This document shows, piece by piece, positions 8,815 through 17,233 of a stretch of DNA of 64,000 nt. The stretch lies in NCBI RefSeq assembly GCF_900217235.1, contig NZ_LT907975.1:4067001-4131000 (forward strand), written 5' to 3'. Every line of letters starts with the position of its first letter. The stretch's first letter is position 1. The notes under the pieces were generated by a model. That model was given only the letters and a program-made list of their open reading frames with translations. It had not been told where the DNA came from and searched no databases. Made by a program: the position numbers and the translations under genes. The DNA comes from Pseudodesulfovibrio profundus. GTDB lineage: Bacteria > Desulfobacterota > Desulfovibrionia > Desulfovibrionales > Desulfovibrionaceae.

Positions 8815-9615
8815 TTAGCAGCGAGTCAGGCGTCGCATGGCATCATCAAGATGTTTGAGCCATATGTTGACGAGGCGCTGATACTCTCCTGCGCCTTTGA
8901 GCACGGCCTCGCATTCGATGCCCTCTTGTTCCAGTCGGGATTTCCAACTGCTTTCTCTGTCGCCGACCATGTCGCGGGCCACATGCCATCCGGCTCCGAA
9001 CAGGAAGGGGAGCAGGTAGGCTTTCTTGACGCCATCTTCTTTGAAGCGGGCGAGAATGACATCGATACCGGCTTCTTCAATGTGCTCCATCACGCCCATA
9101 TGGACGGTCTTGTCGCGTTCCTGAAATGCTCGGTGAAGTTCCGCATAGTAGACAGCGCCGTCATGGCGTGTGCCATGCCCCATGAACAGGACCGCGTCAT
9201 TGTCGCCTTTGCCTTCTTTGGCAATGGAGAGGATGGTCTCGGCCACATGTTCAAGGCCTGTTTCTCCAGCCACCAGGGGGAAGCCGATTTCCACTCGGTT
9301 GAATCCGTTATCTTCCAGCATGTAATCGTTGGCTATGCCAAGCAGGTCGTGGAACTCCATGCCGGGGACGAGGTGCAGAGACTGGATGACCACATGAGTG
9401 AAGCCCTCGGCAAGAAGCTTGTCGAGAGCTATGGGAACAGAGTCCACCTCTTCGCCCGCCTTTTTCATGTGGCCGCGTATGATACTCGATGTGTATGCGA
9501 CGCGCACCGGCGTATCCGGATACTTTTGGCGTACTTCTTCCGTGATGTGATTCAGAGAAGCTTTGGCTCGCTCGTGGCGAGAACCGAATGCGGCGAGGAG
9601 TATGGCTGTCTTCAT
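8815..9615 (-). CDS. cbiK: Cytoplasmic sirohydrochlorin cobaltochelatase (CbiK-C type)
   Basis: CbiK inserts Co2+ into sirohydrochlorin (or precorrin-2) in anaerobic B12 synthesis. This 266-residue copy has no signal peptide, unlike the second copy at 13109-14098. Metal-site residues expected for the family are visible: His147 in GHG, Glu177 in GVMEH and His211 in GAGWH. The ATG overlaps the cbiL stop by four bases (ATGA), the last gene of the riboswitch-controlled operon. Sharing an operon with the exported paralogue suggests that this copy supplies the chelation step in the cell. Confidence 0.93.
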   Translation of the reverse strand: MKTAILLAAFGSRHERAKASLNHITEEVRQKYPDTPVRVAYTSSIIRGHMKKAGEEVDSVPIALDKLLAEGFTHVVIQSLHLVPGMEFHDLLGIANDYMLEDNGFNRVEIGFPLVAGETGLEHVAETILSIAKEGKGDNDAVLFMGHGTRHDGAVYYAELHRAFQERDKTVHMGVMEHIEEAGIDVILARFKEDGVKKAYLLPFLFGAGWHVARDMVGDRESSWKSRLEQEGIECEAVLKGAGEYQRLVNIWLKHLDDAMRRLTRC

Positions 9616-10328
9616 ATGGTATTATTCTTTTTCACGAGCGCGAGAGAGAAATAATGCGGTGTCTTCGGGGCATCCTTTATGTCCATGAGAATGGATTCTC
9701 CATCCATCCCCAACCGTGATACGAGTACGGTCTTGTCGTTGAGGCGCATTTTCTCCAGCGTTCCGCGTATTGCTTCAAAATTTTTGTAGGCCTTCAGGAT
9801 AACGGCATTATCGGCCACGTCAAGCTGTCTTTCCAAAGATTCGTCGTCTGTCACCCCTGATGTAATCAGCAGGGATTCCTTGGACTCGGCAAGGACCAGC
9901 CCTATTTTGGCTGCAGCGGCATGGAACGAGGTGATCCCGGGAATCGCTTCCAGCTTAATGGACGGGTCCATTTTCAGCATGGTTCTCTGGAGATAGCCGT
10001 AGGTGGAGTAAGTCAGCGGATCGCCCAAGGTGATGAAGGCCGCGTTATCGCCGCGTTTCAGAACCTCCGAAACGATCTGTGCATTTTTATCCCATGCAGC
10101 TTCCAGTTCGTCCTGGTCTTTTGTCATTGGGAAGCCAAGGTTGATGACTTCCACTCCGGGCTTCAGGTGGGGCTTGGCAATACCATACGCCGTGGAATAA
10201 TCGTTTTTAGTCGACGATGCAGCGAATATGACATCAACTTCGCCCAATGCACGGACTGCTTTGAGGGTGAGAAGTTCCGGGTCGCCCGGGCCGACCCCGA
10301 TGCCGTATAATGTTCCTTGGCGTGTCAT
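9612..10328 (-). CDS. cbiL: Cobalt-(pre)corrin-2 C20-methyltransferase
   Basis: CbiL (CobI) methylates C20 of cobalt-factor II/precorrin-2 with SAM. The 238-residue protein has the tetrapyrrole methylase signature GIGVGPGDPELLTLKAV near the start, the TLGDPLTYSTYGYL segment and an IPGITSFHAAAAKIG motif. An AAGGAA ribosome site precedes the ATG. It overlaps cbiK by four bases and follows the binding-protein gene by 46 bases. Downstream B12 pathway genes (cbiC, cbiF, cbiG, cbiH and others) are not in this window. Confidence 0.94.
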   Translation of the reverse strand: MTRQGTLYGIGVGPGDPELLTLKAVRALGEVDVIFAASSTKNDYSTAYGIAKPHLKPGVEVINLGFPMTKDQDELEAAWDKNAQIVSEVLKRGDNAAFITLGDPLTYSTYGYLQRTMLKMDPSIKLEAIPGITSFHAAAAKIGLVLAESKESLLITSGVTDDESLERQLDVADNAVILKAYKNFEAIRGTLEKMRLNDKTVLVSRLGMDGESILMDIKDAPKTPHYFSLALVKKNNTI

Positions 10329-10374
10329 GATAATTCCTTGAAGTGACTGATTAACTGTTTTGACTTATTACGTA

Positions 10375-11280
10375 TTAATGGTTGTTCACCGGGTGAAGTA
10401 ACCTGTGCACGGTTTCAATTCCCGTGAGCAGTCGCATGGTCGGGCGAGACACGAGGTGCTCGTCCACGAGAAAGACATTGCGATCGCGAACCGCCTTGAT
10501 TCGAGAGGCTGCCGGGCCGTTGGTTATGTCCTTTACCTCAACCCGGTTCATGGTTCCGTACTGGGCCAGATAGATGTCTATCTTTGCGGATTTGTGAAGC
10601 ATCCGCTCTAATCCATAGTTTGCAATGTTGGTTCCGTGCCGAGGCTTGGCATCGCTGGCTATATTCACGCCACCTGCCATTTCCACGACGAAAATTGGCA
10701 TGGAACCGGGGCTGAATGTGGCATATTTCCTATGAATTGATTCAAAAAAGACTTTTGGCCTGACGGTGCCGGGAATCTGTTCCAGCTTGATCAGGGCGAC
10801 TTCAAGACCTTCCTTGAAATCCCCGATCATGCGTTCGGCTTGCAGTTCCTTGCCGGTCAATCGACCAAGCGTACGCCAGTAGTCGTACATTTCGTCGACT
10901 GTGTTGGGTTGCAGTGCGACGACCTGTATGCCGCGGCGTGAAAGGGCATTCCACAGCGCCGGGTAGGCGCGGTACTGCATGGGACGAATAAGGATCACAT
11001 CGGGATCGGCTGCAACAAAACGCTCCACGCCGTCGCGGGTGTTAAAGCGTTCCTTTTCCCCCACTTGAGGTGGATAGTTGTCGTTATTGCCGACACCGAT
11101 GATTTCATCATCAAGTCCGAGGGTGTACAGGTTTTCCGTGTGGGCGGCATATAAGGAAATGATTCGTGTGTAGGGGGCCTTGAAAAAGAATGACTGACCG
11201 GCATCGTCAGTGATCTTTTCCGCATGGGCCGGATTACAGAATAGAAATAGCAGAAAGTATACGAGTAAAAAGCGTTTCAA
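10375..11280 (-). CDS. Periplasmic binding protein of a B12/corrinoid- or metallophore-type ABC transporter
   Basis: The 301-residue protein starts with a Sec signal peptide (hydrophobic residues 4-15, likely cut after AHA at 18-20) and has the type III periplasmic binding fold used by BtuF and FhuD/FecB proteins: an IISLYAAHTENL start, a middle helix and a C-terminal lobe. There is no clear lipobox. The start is TTG, preceded by GGGGA, two bases after the ATPase stop. The riboswitch context favours a corrinoid or tetrapyrrole-related ligand, but the substrate is not determined by sequence. Confidence 0.85.
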   Translation of the reverse strand: MKRFLLVYFLLFLFCNPAHAEKITDDAGQSFFFKAPYTRIISLYAAHTENLYTLGLDDEIIGVGNNDNYPPQVGEKERFNTRDGVERFVAADPDVILIRPMQYRAYPALWNALSRRGIQVVALQPNTVDEMYDYWRTLGRLTGKELQAERMIGDFKEGLEVALIKLEQIPGTVRPKVFFESIHRKYATFSPGSMPIFVVEMAGGVNIASDAKPRHGTNIANYGLERMLHKSAKIDIYLAQYGTMNRVEVKDITNGPAASRIKAVRDRNVFLVDEHLVSRPTMRLLTGIETVHRLLHPVNNH

Positions 11281-11282
11281 GA

Positions 11283-12071
11283 TTATTCCCCTGATTCATA
11301 TGTGACGGTAAGGCTGTCGGAAGGACCGTGCTCGGCAATATGCGCTTTGACTCCGAAGACTTCCTGAATGGTAGCCGGAGTCAATGTCTGGCGCGGTGTC
11401 CCCTGGCTGTGCAGAAGCCCGTTTGCCATGACGGCTATGCGGTCGCAGTATCGTGCGGCCATGCTGAGATCGTGCAACACGGTGATGACCGTGCGTCCTT
11501 TATCGCGTGCCAGTCTTTTGAGCACACGCATGGCTTTCAAGGCGTGCCGGATGTCCATACTTGATGTGGGCTCATCTAGCAACAGTACAGGGGTGTCCTG
11601 TGCCAGTGCCCGCGCAAAAACGGTTCGTTGCCGTTCCCCGCCGGAGAGCTGATCAAGTGTGCGGTGTGTCAGGTGACTGAGGTCCATACAATCCAGGGCG
11701 GCATGAACAGCGCTCAAATCCTCTTCGGTGGGATTGTTGAATCGTGGGATATACGGATGACGCCCCATGAGCACGGCATCAAAAACCGTGAATGGAAAGG
11801 TGAAGGAAGATTCCTGTGGAACGACGGAAATCTGTTTGGCTCGCTCTGGAATGGGGAGTGAGTGAAGGTCTTTGCCTCCAATGGAAATGTTGCCGCCGGA
11901 TGGCTGCAAGTTGCCGGAAATCGTATTGAGCAGCGTTGTCTTACCGCATCCGTTCGGTCCTATGACAGCGTGAAGTTGACCTGCATCAAACGTGATGTCC
12001 AGCCCATGCAGAACCTGCTGGTTCCTGTATCCGAATGCTACGGATTCGATGCCTACTTCGACACTACGCAT
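11283..12071 (-). CDS. ABC transporter ATPase, BtuD/FecE type
   Basis: The 262-residue ATPase energises the adjacent permease. It has Walker A (GPNGCGKTT), a Q-loop (VVPQESSF), the signature LSGGERQR, Walker B (LLLDEPTSSMD) and a switch His (TVLHDLSM). The ATG at 12071 is chosen because a CAGG ribosome site lies five bases upstream; a GTG at 12083 is possible. The start overlaps the permease stop by eight bases, as expected for coupled subunits. Confidence 0.9.
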   Translation of the reverse strand: MRSVEVGIESVAFGYRNQQVLHGLDITFDAGQLHAVIGPNGCGKTTLLNTISGNLQPSGGNISIGGKDLHSLPIPERAKQISVVPQESSFTFPFTVFDAVLMGRHPYIPRFNNPTEEDLSAVHAALDCMDLSHLTHRTLDQLSGGERQRTVFARALAQDTPVLLLDEPTSSMDIRHALKAMRVLKRLARDKGRTVITVLHDLSMAARYCDRIAVMANGLLHSQGTPRQTLTPATIQEVFGVKAHIAEHGPSDSLTVTYESGE

Positions 12072-13101
12072 GGTTGCCTGCACGACGTGTTTTGGTGAAG
12101 AGCCAGCAGAAGACCGGGCCGCCGATCAGGGCGGTCAGGACACCGATGGGGACTTCATGGGGCAGAATGGCTCGGGTCAAGGTGTCTGCACTGATCAGGA
12201 GTAATGCTCCACCCAAGCCTGATGCGGGCAGGAGGAAGCGGTTGTCCGGGCCGATGATGAATCGCATGAGGTGGGGGATGATGAGTCCGACAAAGCCGAT
12301 AACACCGGATATGGCAACACAGATGGCGCTGACCAGTGAGGCGGTGAGCAGCAGGGTTAACCGAATGCGGGGAGTCTCGACCCCAAGGCTTGCCGCTGTC
12401 CGACTGCCAAGGCTCATGAGGTTGAGATCACGCGCATAATACAGACAGATGAGAAAAGCACAGAGGGCGGCGATGCCGGTTAGGCTGGCGTCGAACCATG
12501 TTCGGGAACTGAAACTGCCCATGAGCCAGAACACAATGGCGGCCACCCGTTCATCGGCCAGGTATTTGATGAAGCTTATGGCAGCCGAAAGGATCGCGGA
12601 AACGATGACGCCGGAAAGGATGAGGTTGGCAGGAGCCAACTCACTGTCACGGCCTGACATGGCAATGACCGCGAACAGTGTGGCTGTTGCACCGATAAAA
12701 GCCATGACGCACAGGGTGGTCGGTCCCAGAAACGATAAGCCCAGCAGCAACGACAGGGCCGCTCCGAAGGCCGCTCCTGATGAAACACCGAGGGTAAATG
12801 GGTCAGCCAGAGGATTGAGCAGCAGTCCCTGAAAGACAGTGCCAGCCATGGCAAGACCGAAGCCCACGAAAATGGATGTGAGTATGCGCGGCAGCCTTAC
12901 GTCGATGACGATGCTTTGATGCAAGGGGTCAACCGAGCCTGCCGTCCCCAGCAGGCCATGCCAGATGGAAGCGACAACATCCGTTGCGCTGATGGCGATG
13001 AATCCCATACCAGTTGCCACGATTGCAGTAAGCAAAAGTGCTGCTGCAAGCGAGGTGATGACCAGAGTGGCGCGGGATGAGCTGTGAAGGACGGCAGGCA
13101 T
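12064..13101 (-). CDS. ABC transporter permease, FecCD/BtuC family
   Basis: The 345-residue integral membrane protein has about ten hydrophobic segments and the family motifs RLPRILTSIFVGFGLAMAG (Arg-Leu-Pro-Arg start), PLADPFTLGVSSGAAFGA and, near the end, GVIGFVGLIIPH. These are standard in vitamin B12, iron-siderophore and haem importers. The start at 13101 (seven bases after the exported CbiK gene) is preferred over an upstream in-frame ATG lying inside that gene. It would form the channel with the flanking ATPase and binding protein. Confidence 0.9.
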   Translation of the reverse strand: MPAVLHSSSRATLVITSLAAALLLTAIVATGMGFIAISATDVVASIWHGLLGTAGSVDPLHQSIVIDVRLPRILTSIFVGFGLAMAGTVFQGLLLNPLADPFTLGVSSGAAFGAALSLLLGLSFLGPTTLCVMAFIGATATLFAVIAMSGRDSELAPANLILSGVIVSAILSAAISFIKYLADERVAAIVFWLMGSFSSRTWFDASLTGIAALCAFLICLYYARDLNLMSLGSRTAASLGVETPRIRLTLLLTASLVSAICVAISGVIGFVGLIIPHLMRFIIGPDNRFLLPASGLGGALLLISADTLTRAILPHEVPIGVLTALIGGPVFCWLFTKTRRAGNHA

Positions 13102-13108
13102 GTTGGTA

Positions 13109-14098
13109 TTACGGCAGCATGTGCGTTTGCGAGAGAGCGTCCTTGAGATGATCCACATACATTTGTGCGAATGCATCCACAGAGCCAAGCCCACGAAGTT
13201 CGGTCTTCACGTTGAATCCGGCTTTGGTCAGCATGACCTTCCAGGAATCATCCTCATCACCAGCCATGTCGTTGGAGGCGTGATCACCGGCTACAACCAT
13301 GAAAGGTTTCATGAGAACATTCTTCTTGCCCGAGGCTTTCAGCGCGGCCAGCAGGTCGTTGAAGTTTGGAAATCCTTCCACGCATCCGACAAATACTGGA
13401 TACCCATGGACTGCCTGCATCTCACGCTGGAATTCTGCATAAATGCCTGTTGAGTAAAAGTCGTTGCCATGCCCCATGTAAACGAGCGCCGCATTGTTTG
13501 CTTTGGCATCCTCGACATCGTGGGCCAGGGCATCAACCGCGGTCCGTATGTCATCCATATACGGATATTTGTCTCCCGGCATACCGAGGGCAGGGCGTCC
13601 AAGACGCAGGGAGGTGAAGGGCTGCCATTTGGCTTTTACCGTCTTGATGGAACGAAGCCCCACCATGACAGCCTTGAGATCGGCAAATTCTTCACCGGCG
13701 AAGATATGCAGTGGTTGAACTGCGATATCCTTGTACCCTGCATCCTGCAGGAGCCCCAGAGTGGCCAAGGGGCTTTTGACGTAAAGGATATCTTCAGGAA
13801 TGGAAGGATTCTCTTTGAGCCACTGCTCATTGGACTGGCGCTTTTGCCAGATGCCACGGATGATATCGGACGTAAAAGCGAGGCGGATGTGAATGTCGGG
13901 AAACTCCGCAGCAACTTTGTTCCGAATGTTGAGGATGGATTCAAGCGTCTTTGGATACGATGTGCCAAAGGCCGCCAAAACAATCGCTTTTTTGGCGGGT
14001 TCGCTTACGTGATGCCCGGCCTTTGCTGGCAAGGTGGTCACAAGGCAGAAAAAGATAAGGAGCGCCGGTACAAGTGTACGGCGGGTCAATAGGGTCAT
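13109..14098 (-). CDS. cbiK: Exported (periplasmic) cobaltochelatase, CbiK-P type
   Basis: This 329-residue CbiK paralogue begins with a Sec signal peptide (hydrophobic residues 10-24, cleavage probably after AKA at 26). The chelatase core keeps His210 (GHG), Glu241 (GCVEG) and His273 (AGDH). In Desulfovibrio vulgaris an exported CbiK-P next to the same transporter genes has been described as a haem-binding tetramer proposed to act in metal or tetrapyrrole traffic rather than B12 synthesis. Here it is the first gene after the cobalamin riboswitch, with a strong GGAGG ribosome site. Confidence 0.92.
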   Translation of the reverse strand: MTLLTRRTLVPALLIFFCLVTTLPAKAGHHVSEPAKKAIVLAAFGTSYPKTLESILNIRNKVAAEFPDIHIRLAFTSDIIRGIWQKRQSNEQWLKENPSIPEDILYVKSPLATLGLLQDAGYKDIAVQPLHIFAGEEFADLKAVMVGLRSIKTVKAKWQPFTSLRLGRPALGMPGDKYPYMDDIRTAVDALAHDVEDAKANNAALVYMGHGNDFYSTGIYAEFQREMQAVHGYPVFVGCVEGFPNFNDLLAALKASGKKNVLMKPFMVVAGDHASNDMAGDEDDSWKVMLTKAGFNVKTELRGLGSVDAFAQMYVDHLKDALSQTHMLP

Positions 14099-14130
14099 GG
14101 TTCCTCCAAAAGGAGGGCTGTTTACAGGGC

Positions 14131-14171
14131 AAAAAAATATTCCCCTCCCTCACCATATTCTGAGGAAGGGG
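14131..14171 (-). terminator. Intrinsic terminator in the cobalamin riboswitch leader
   Basis: Read on the minus strand, an 11-bp stem (14161-14171 with 14142-14152, one G-U pair) with an 8-base loop is followed by a T-rich run ending in seven Ts (14131-14140). It lies between the riboswitch aptamer and the first gene, so B12 binding probably decides readthrough. Confidence 0.85.
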
Positions 14172-14225
14172 AACCGTTTTTTCCCTTCGTATACCTGTGG
14201 CGGCAAGCCCACGTACCACCGAGGC

Positions 14226-14396
14226 AAACCAATATCGTTTTCAGGCAGGTCTTCCGGCTGGCTCCTCCTGTTTTCGCCTTCCCGACCGGTGGTCAGTGGC
14301 ATAATGAAAACAGTTCGGCAGAGCGTCACGGCGGCGGGTCCGCTCCCGATTTACACGGGATTCCCTATCAAGTCCGTCAGGACACCTGAAGCTGAG
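14226..14396 (-). promoter_or_regulatory. Cobalamin (B12) riboswitch
   Basis: The minus-strand leader contains the cobalamin aptamer landmarks: GGGAATCCCGTGTAAATCGG (around 14345-14366), an adjacent GGACCCGCCGCCGTGA segment, the GCCACTG...GGGAAGGC arm, and the B12 box AGCCGGAAGACCTGCCTG (14243-14260). It is followed by an intrinsic terminator and then by the exported CbiK gene. High adenosylcobalamin should therefore shut off the chelatase-transporter-cbiL-cbiK operon. Edges are approximate. Confidence 0.93.
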
Positions 14397-14426
14397 CTAA
14401 TAGGCTGGTCGTCCAGTCTCTGTCAA
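14397..14426 (-). promoter_or_regulatory. Sigma-70-type promoter for the riboswitch-controlled operon
   Basis: On the minus strand a perfect TTGACA (14421-14426) is separated by 18 bases from TATTAG (14397-14402). Initiation would fall just upstream of the riboswitch aptamer, as expected. Confidence 0.65.
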
Positions 14427-14432
14427 GGTCGT

Positions 14433-16082
14433 CTAACTGGAGGTGTTGATGCGATCCTGAAAATTCTGGAGCATCTCTTCAGTGTCGATGACCAGTGCAT
14501 CGGATTCACCCATCATTCCGTAGCCCAGAATGGGGACATGGAAAATCTCTTCTACCGGAACGGTGAAGCCGGTGATAACGACCTGCTGCTGGCGAAGCAC
14601 TTCATCAACCAGAATGGCAGCCTTGTATTCTCCCACTCGAACGACGATGGCCTGCGCCATTTCAATGTCGTCCACTTCGGGTGTTATGCCGAGAAGATCG
14701 CCAAGTCTGAGCAGGGAGTGGACTTCGCCTCGAACGTCAACAGTTTCGCGACCATCCGGCAGTTCGACGACCTCGTTGTGGCGAGGCATGTAGATTTCCA
14801 TGACGTCACGACTGGGAACGATGTAGACCTCTCCGCCGACCTTGCAGACCAGGGCGTCGACAATGCCTTCGTTGGCCGAGCGGTCGAGGGGGATGGATAT
14901 GGTGAACGATGCGCCGTGGCCCAGGTCGCTTTCGATGGTCACATCACCATCAAGAGTGACACGAATGGCGTTGACGACCGCATCCATGCCGACACCGCGA
15001 CCGGAAACGTCGGTAATTTTTTCTGCCGTTGAAAAGCCTGACTGGAGGACGAATTGAAGAATTTCGTTCTTTTCGTACTCTTCCGATGGATCGGCCAGCC
15101 CCTTCTCAATCGCCTTGTTCAGAATGCGGTCGGGATCAAGCCCGCGACCGTCATCCTTGACCTGAATGTATGCGTTGTCGCCCTTGCGCCATGCGGCGAG
15201 AGTGACATTGCCGACTTCGGGCTTGCTGGTTTCCTTACGCTCTTCCGGTGTCTCCAAACCGTGGTCGACTGCATTGCGCAGCAGGTGAACCAGTGGTTCG
15301 TTGAGGCTTTCGACAATGGTCTTGTCGAGGGGGAGTTCATCTCCCTTGACCGTGAAGTCAAGCTTCTTGCCGATCTTCTGGCTAAGGGATTTGACCAGGC
15401 GATGCATGGGCATGAAAATCTGCTTGAGCGGAACAAGCCGGATGGCATCAACTTCCTTCTGAAGCTGGCTGATGACATTGTCGAGTTCACGCAGCGAAGA
15501 TGCCACCTGATTGAGGTTGGTCGTGCCACCCTGTGCAATGACAGCGTAGGTGACCATGAGCTTTCCTACCAGTTCGATGACGCGATCGAGGCTGTCGGTC
15601 GGAACACGTATCGATGAAATGGCCTGCTGGCTCGAGGGCTTTTCCGCTTTGGCTTTTGTTTTTGCTTCCTGTGGTTCGGCTTCCGGTGCTGCATCCGCTT
15701 CGGCAGGTGATACTTCTTCCGGTTTTTCCTCGAATGCCTTGGCTGCTTCCTCTTCATTTTCTTCAAGGAAGGATTCATCTGCTACGGGCTTGGAATCGAC
15801 GATGCCCATTGAGGTGGCACCGGCTTCCATGTTGCCGCCAAGAGCGAATAAAAATCGCTTCTGGGCTTCGCAGACGCCGAGCATGGCTGTGATGATATCG
15901 TCGTTGACCGGCGTGATGCCGTCGGTCAGCATGTCCAATATGGCAATGACACTGGCGCTTGACAGTTTCATGTTGGACAGTCCGAGCGCATCCACAGCGT
16001 CACCGGCATTCTGGCCGGTTGCTGATACTTCGAGAATTTGTTTCTCAATCTCTTCGATGCATTGGATGATGCTGTCCTGCAT
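14433..16082 (-). CDS. CheA-like kinase core lacking the phospho-histidine domain
   Basis: The 549-residue protein has CheA domains P3 to P5: dimerisation helices (about 160-225, starting RVPTDSLDRVIELVGKL), an HATPase domain with N box HLLRNAVDHGLE (266-277), G1 DDGRGLD (310-316) and G2 GRGVGMDAV (361-369), and a CheW-like domain (about 405-545). Residues 41-80 resemble the last helices of a P1 domain, but no histidine occurs before His227, so it cannot carry the phosphoryl group itself. The Hpt domain is encoded 14 bases upstream by a separate gene. The protein is soluble. Confidence 0.9.
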   Translation of the reverse strand: MQDSIIQCIEEIEKQILEVSATGQNAGDAVDALGLSNMKLSSASVIAILDMLTDGITPVNDDIITAMLGVCEAQKRFLFALGGNMEAGATSMGIVDSKPVADESFLEENEEEAAKAFEEKPEEVSPAEADAAPEAEPQEAKTKAKAEKPSSQQAISSIRVPTDSLDRVIELVGKLMVTYAVIAQGGTTNLNQVASSLRELDNVISQLQKEVDAIRLVPLKQIFMPMHRLVKSLSQKIGKKLDFTVKGDELPLDKTIVESLNEPLVHLLRNAVDHGLETPEERKETSKPEVGNVTLAAWRKGDNAYIQVKDDGRGLDPDRILNKAIEKGLADPSEEYEKNEILQFVLQSGFSTAEKITDVSGRGVGMDAVVNAIRVTLDGDVTIESDLGHGASFTISIPLDRSANEGIVDALVCKVGGEVYIVPSRDVMEIYMPRHNEVVELPDGRETVDVRGEVHSLLRLGDLLGITPEVDDIEMAQAIVVRVGEYKAAILVDEVLRQQQVVITGFTVPVEEIFHVPILGYGMMGESDALVIDTEEMLQNFQDRINTSS

Positions 16083-16096
16083 GTATGTTCCCCGAA

Positions 16097-16822
16097 TTAT
16101 TGCGTCGTAAAATAAGTTTCTTCATCAGGATAGATGGCGATTGTCGAATCAAATTTCCAAGTATAGAGAGTGGATTTTGCGTCAGGTGACAAGCCGCATG
16201 CCGCGATTTGAAATGTCGTTCCCATGCTGGCAATTGCGCCCCACGCAGTTGATCCGAAGGTCAGTACCTCCGAGAGATCAAGGAGTATTTTGTCTCCGGG
16301 TTCCACTCCCATGATTGCGCCCATGATGGGCTTGTAATGAGCATCAATATGAACACGAGGATCTTTCACCCTGAGAATAGTGACCTCATCCCGGGTCTCC
16401 ACTGCCACTCCGGCCCCTGCCACAAACCCATCTTCCTGACCCGAGGCCGAAGCTTCGGCTATCAATGCCAGGACTTCCTGCTGTTCCTCTTCATCCACTT
16501 CGTCATCACGCAACTGTTCCAGAACCTGGAAGATCATGTTGACGCCACGAGAGAGCAGCGTCAGATTTTCGCTGGTTGGGTCCACATCCCCCGATTGGAC
16601 CTTTTTGAGAAAATCCTCGATCTGATGGGTGAAGTGAGATGCAGGTTCAAATCCGGCCATGAACCCGGTAACCCCTTTGATCGTGTGCAAAGGGCGTGAG
16701 AGAATCTCAATGCCTTCGCCAACGTCTGCGGATTCGAGCATCTCCAACCCTTCCATCACTTGAGGGTAGTACTTGTCATTGACCTCGGAAAAGAATTCTT
16801 CGATCATGGGATCGTCGGTCAT
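16097..16822 (-). CDS. Hpt (histidine phosphotransfer) plus STAS-like domain protein
   Basis: The 241-residue protein has an N-terminal Hpt domain (about 1-105) with phospho-acceptor His46 in LHTIKG, followed by an acidic linker and a C-terminal region (about 145-240) that looks like a STAS-type fold (VTILRVKDPRV, then DKILLDLSEVLTFGSTAWGA). This is the P1 function missing from the adjacent CheA core, so the two proteins together make one kinase. The STAS-like domain could give the complex a partner-binding or sensing role; this part is an inference. Confidence 0.85.
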   Translation of the reverse strand: MTDDPMIEEFFSEVNDKYYPQVMEGLEMLESADVGEGIEILSRPLHTIKGVTGFMAGFEPASHFTHQIEDFLKKVQSGDVDPTSENLTLLSRGVNMIFQVLEQLRDDEVDEEEQQEVLALIAEASASGQEDGFVAGAGVAVETRDEVTILRVKDPRVHIDAHYKPIMGAIMGVEPGDKILLDLSEVLTFGSTAWGAIASMGTTFQIAACGLSPDAKSTLYTWKFDSTIAIYPDEETYFTTQ

Positions 16823-16837
16823 ATTCCCAATCCTGTC

Positions 16838-17233
16838 CTAATTGTTGAGCAAACCGAGCTTTTTCAATTCCATATACAATTTATCTTTGGCCACAGGCTT
16901 GACGATGTAAGCGGATGCTTCCCCGTCATAGAATGATTTTAGCACGGTCTGCGGATCATCCAGCGCTGTTGTCATGATCACTTTGGCCTTGGGGCTGAGG
17001 CTTTCCTGCTCTTCCATGGTTCGTATCCGGTTGAGCGCTTCAATGCCATCCACTTCTGGCATCATGATGTCCATGAGAATAAGTGAGTATGGTTTGTTTT
17101 CGGTGTGGGCCAGCTTGAATGCCTCCACCGCTTCACGTCCATTAACAACAATGTCCACGTCAAATAGTGCCATGAGGAACGATTTCAGCACTTTTCGACT
17201 CAGGAATTCGTCTTCGACAATGAGTGCTCTCAT
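16838..17233 (-). CDS. CheY-like single-domain response regulator
   Basis: This 131-residue receiver has the acidic pair Glu7/Asp8, phospho-acceptor Asp55 (LMDIMMPEVDG), Thr88/Thr89 and conserved Lys112 (VKP). There is no output domain. It is the first gene of a three-gene unit with the Hpt-STAS protein (15-base gap) and the CheA core, and is the likely phosphoryl target. A TTGACA hexamer lies upstream, but no well-spaced -10 box was found. Confidence 0.92.
   Translation of the reverse strand: MRALIVEDEFLSRKVLKSFLMALFDVDIVVNGREAVEAFKLAHTENKPYSLILMDIMMPEVDGIEALNRIRTMEEQESLSPKAKVIMTTALDDPQTVLKSFYDGEASAYIVKPVAKDKLYMELKKLGLLNN

Noticed and set aside
8851-9654. 267-codon plus-strand frame opposite cbiK
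   Set aside because: The minus-strand CbiK has all active-site residues and operon overlaps; the opposite frame shows no family features.
13102-13194. N-terminal extension of the FecCD-type permease
   Set aside because: The added residues overlap the exported CbiK gene and do not look like a transporter N-terminus.
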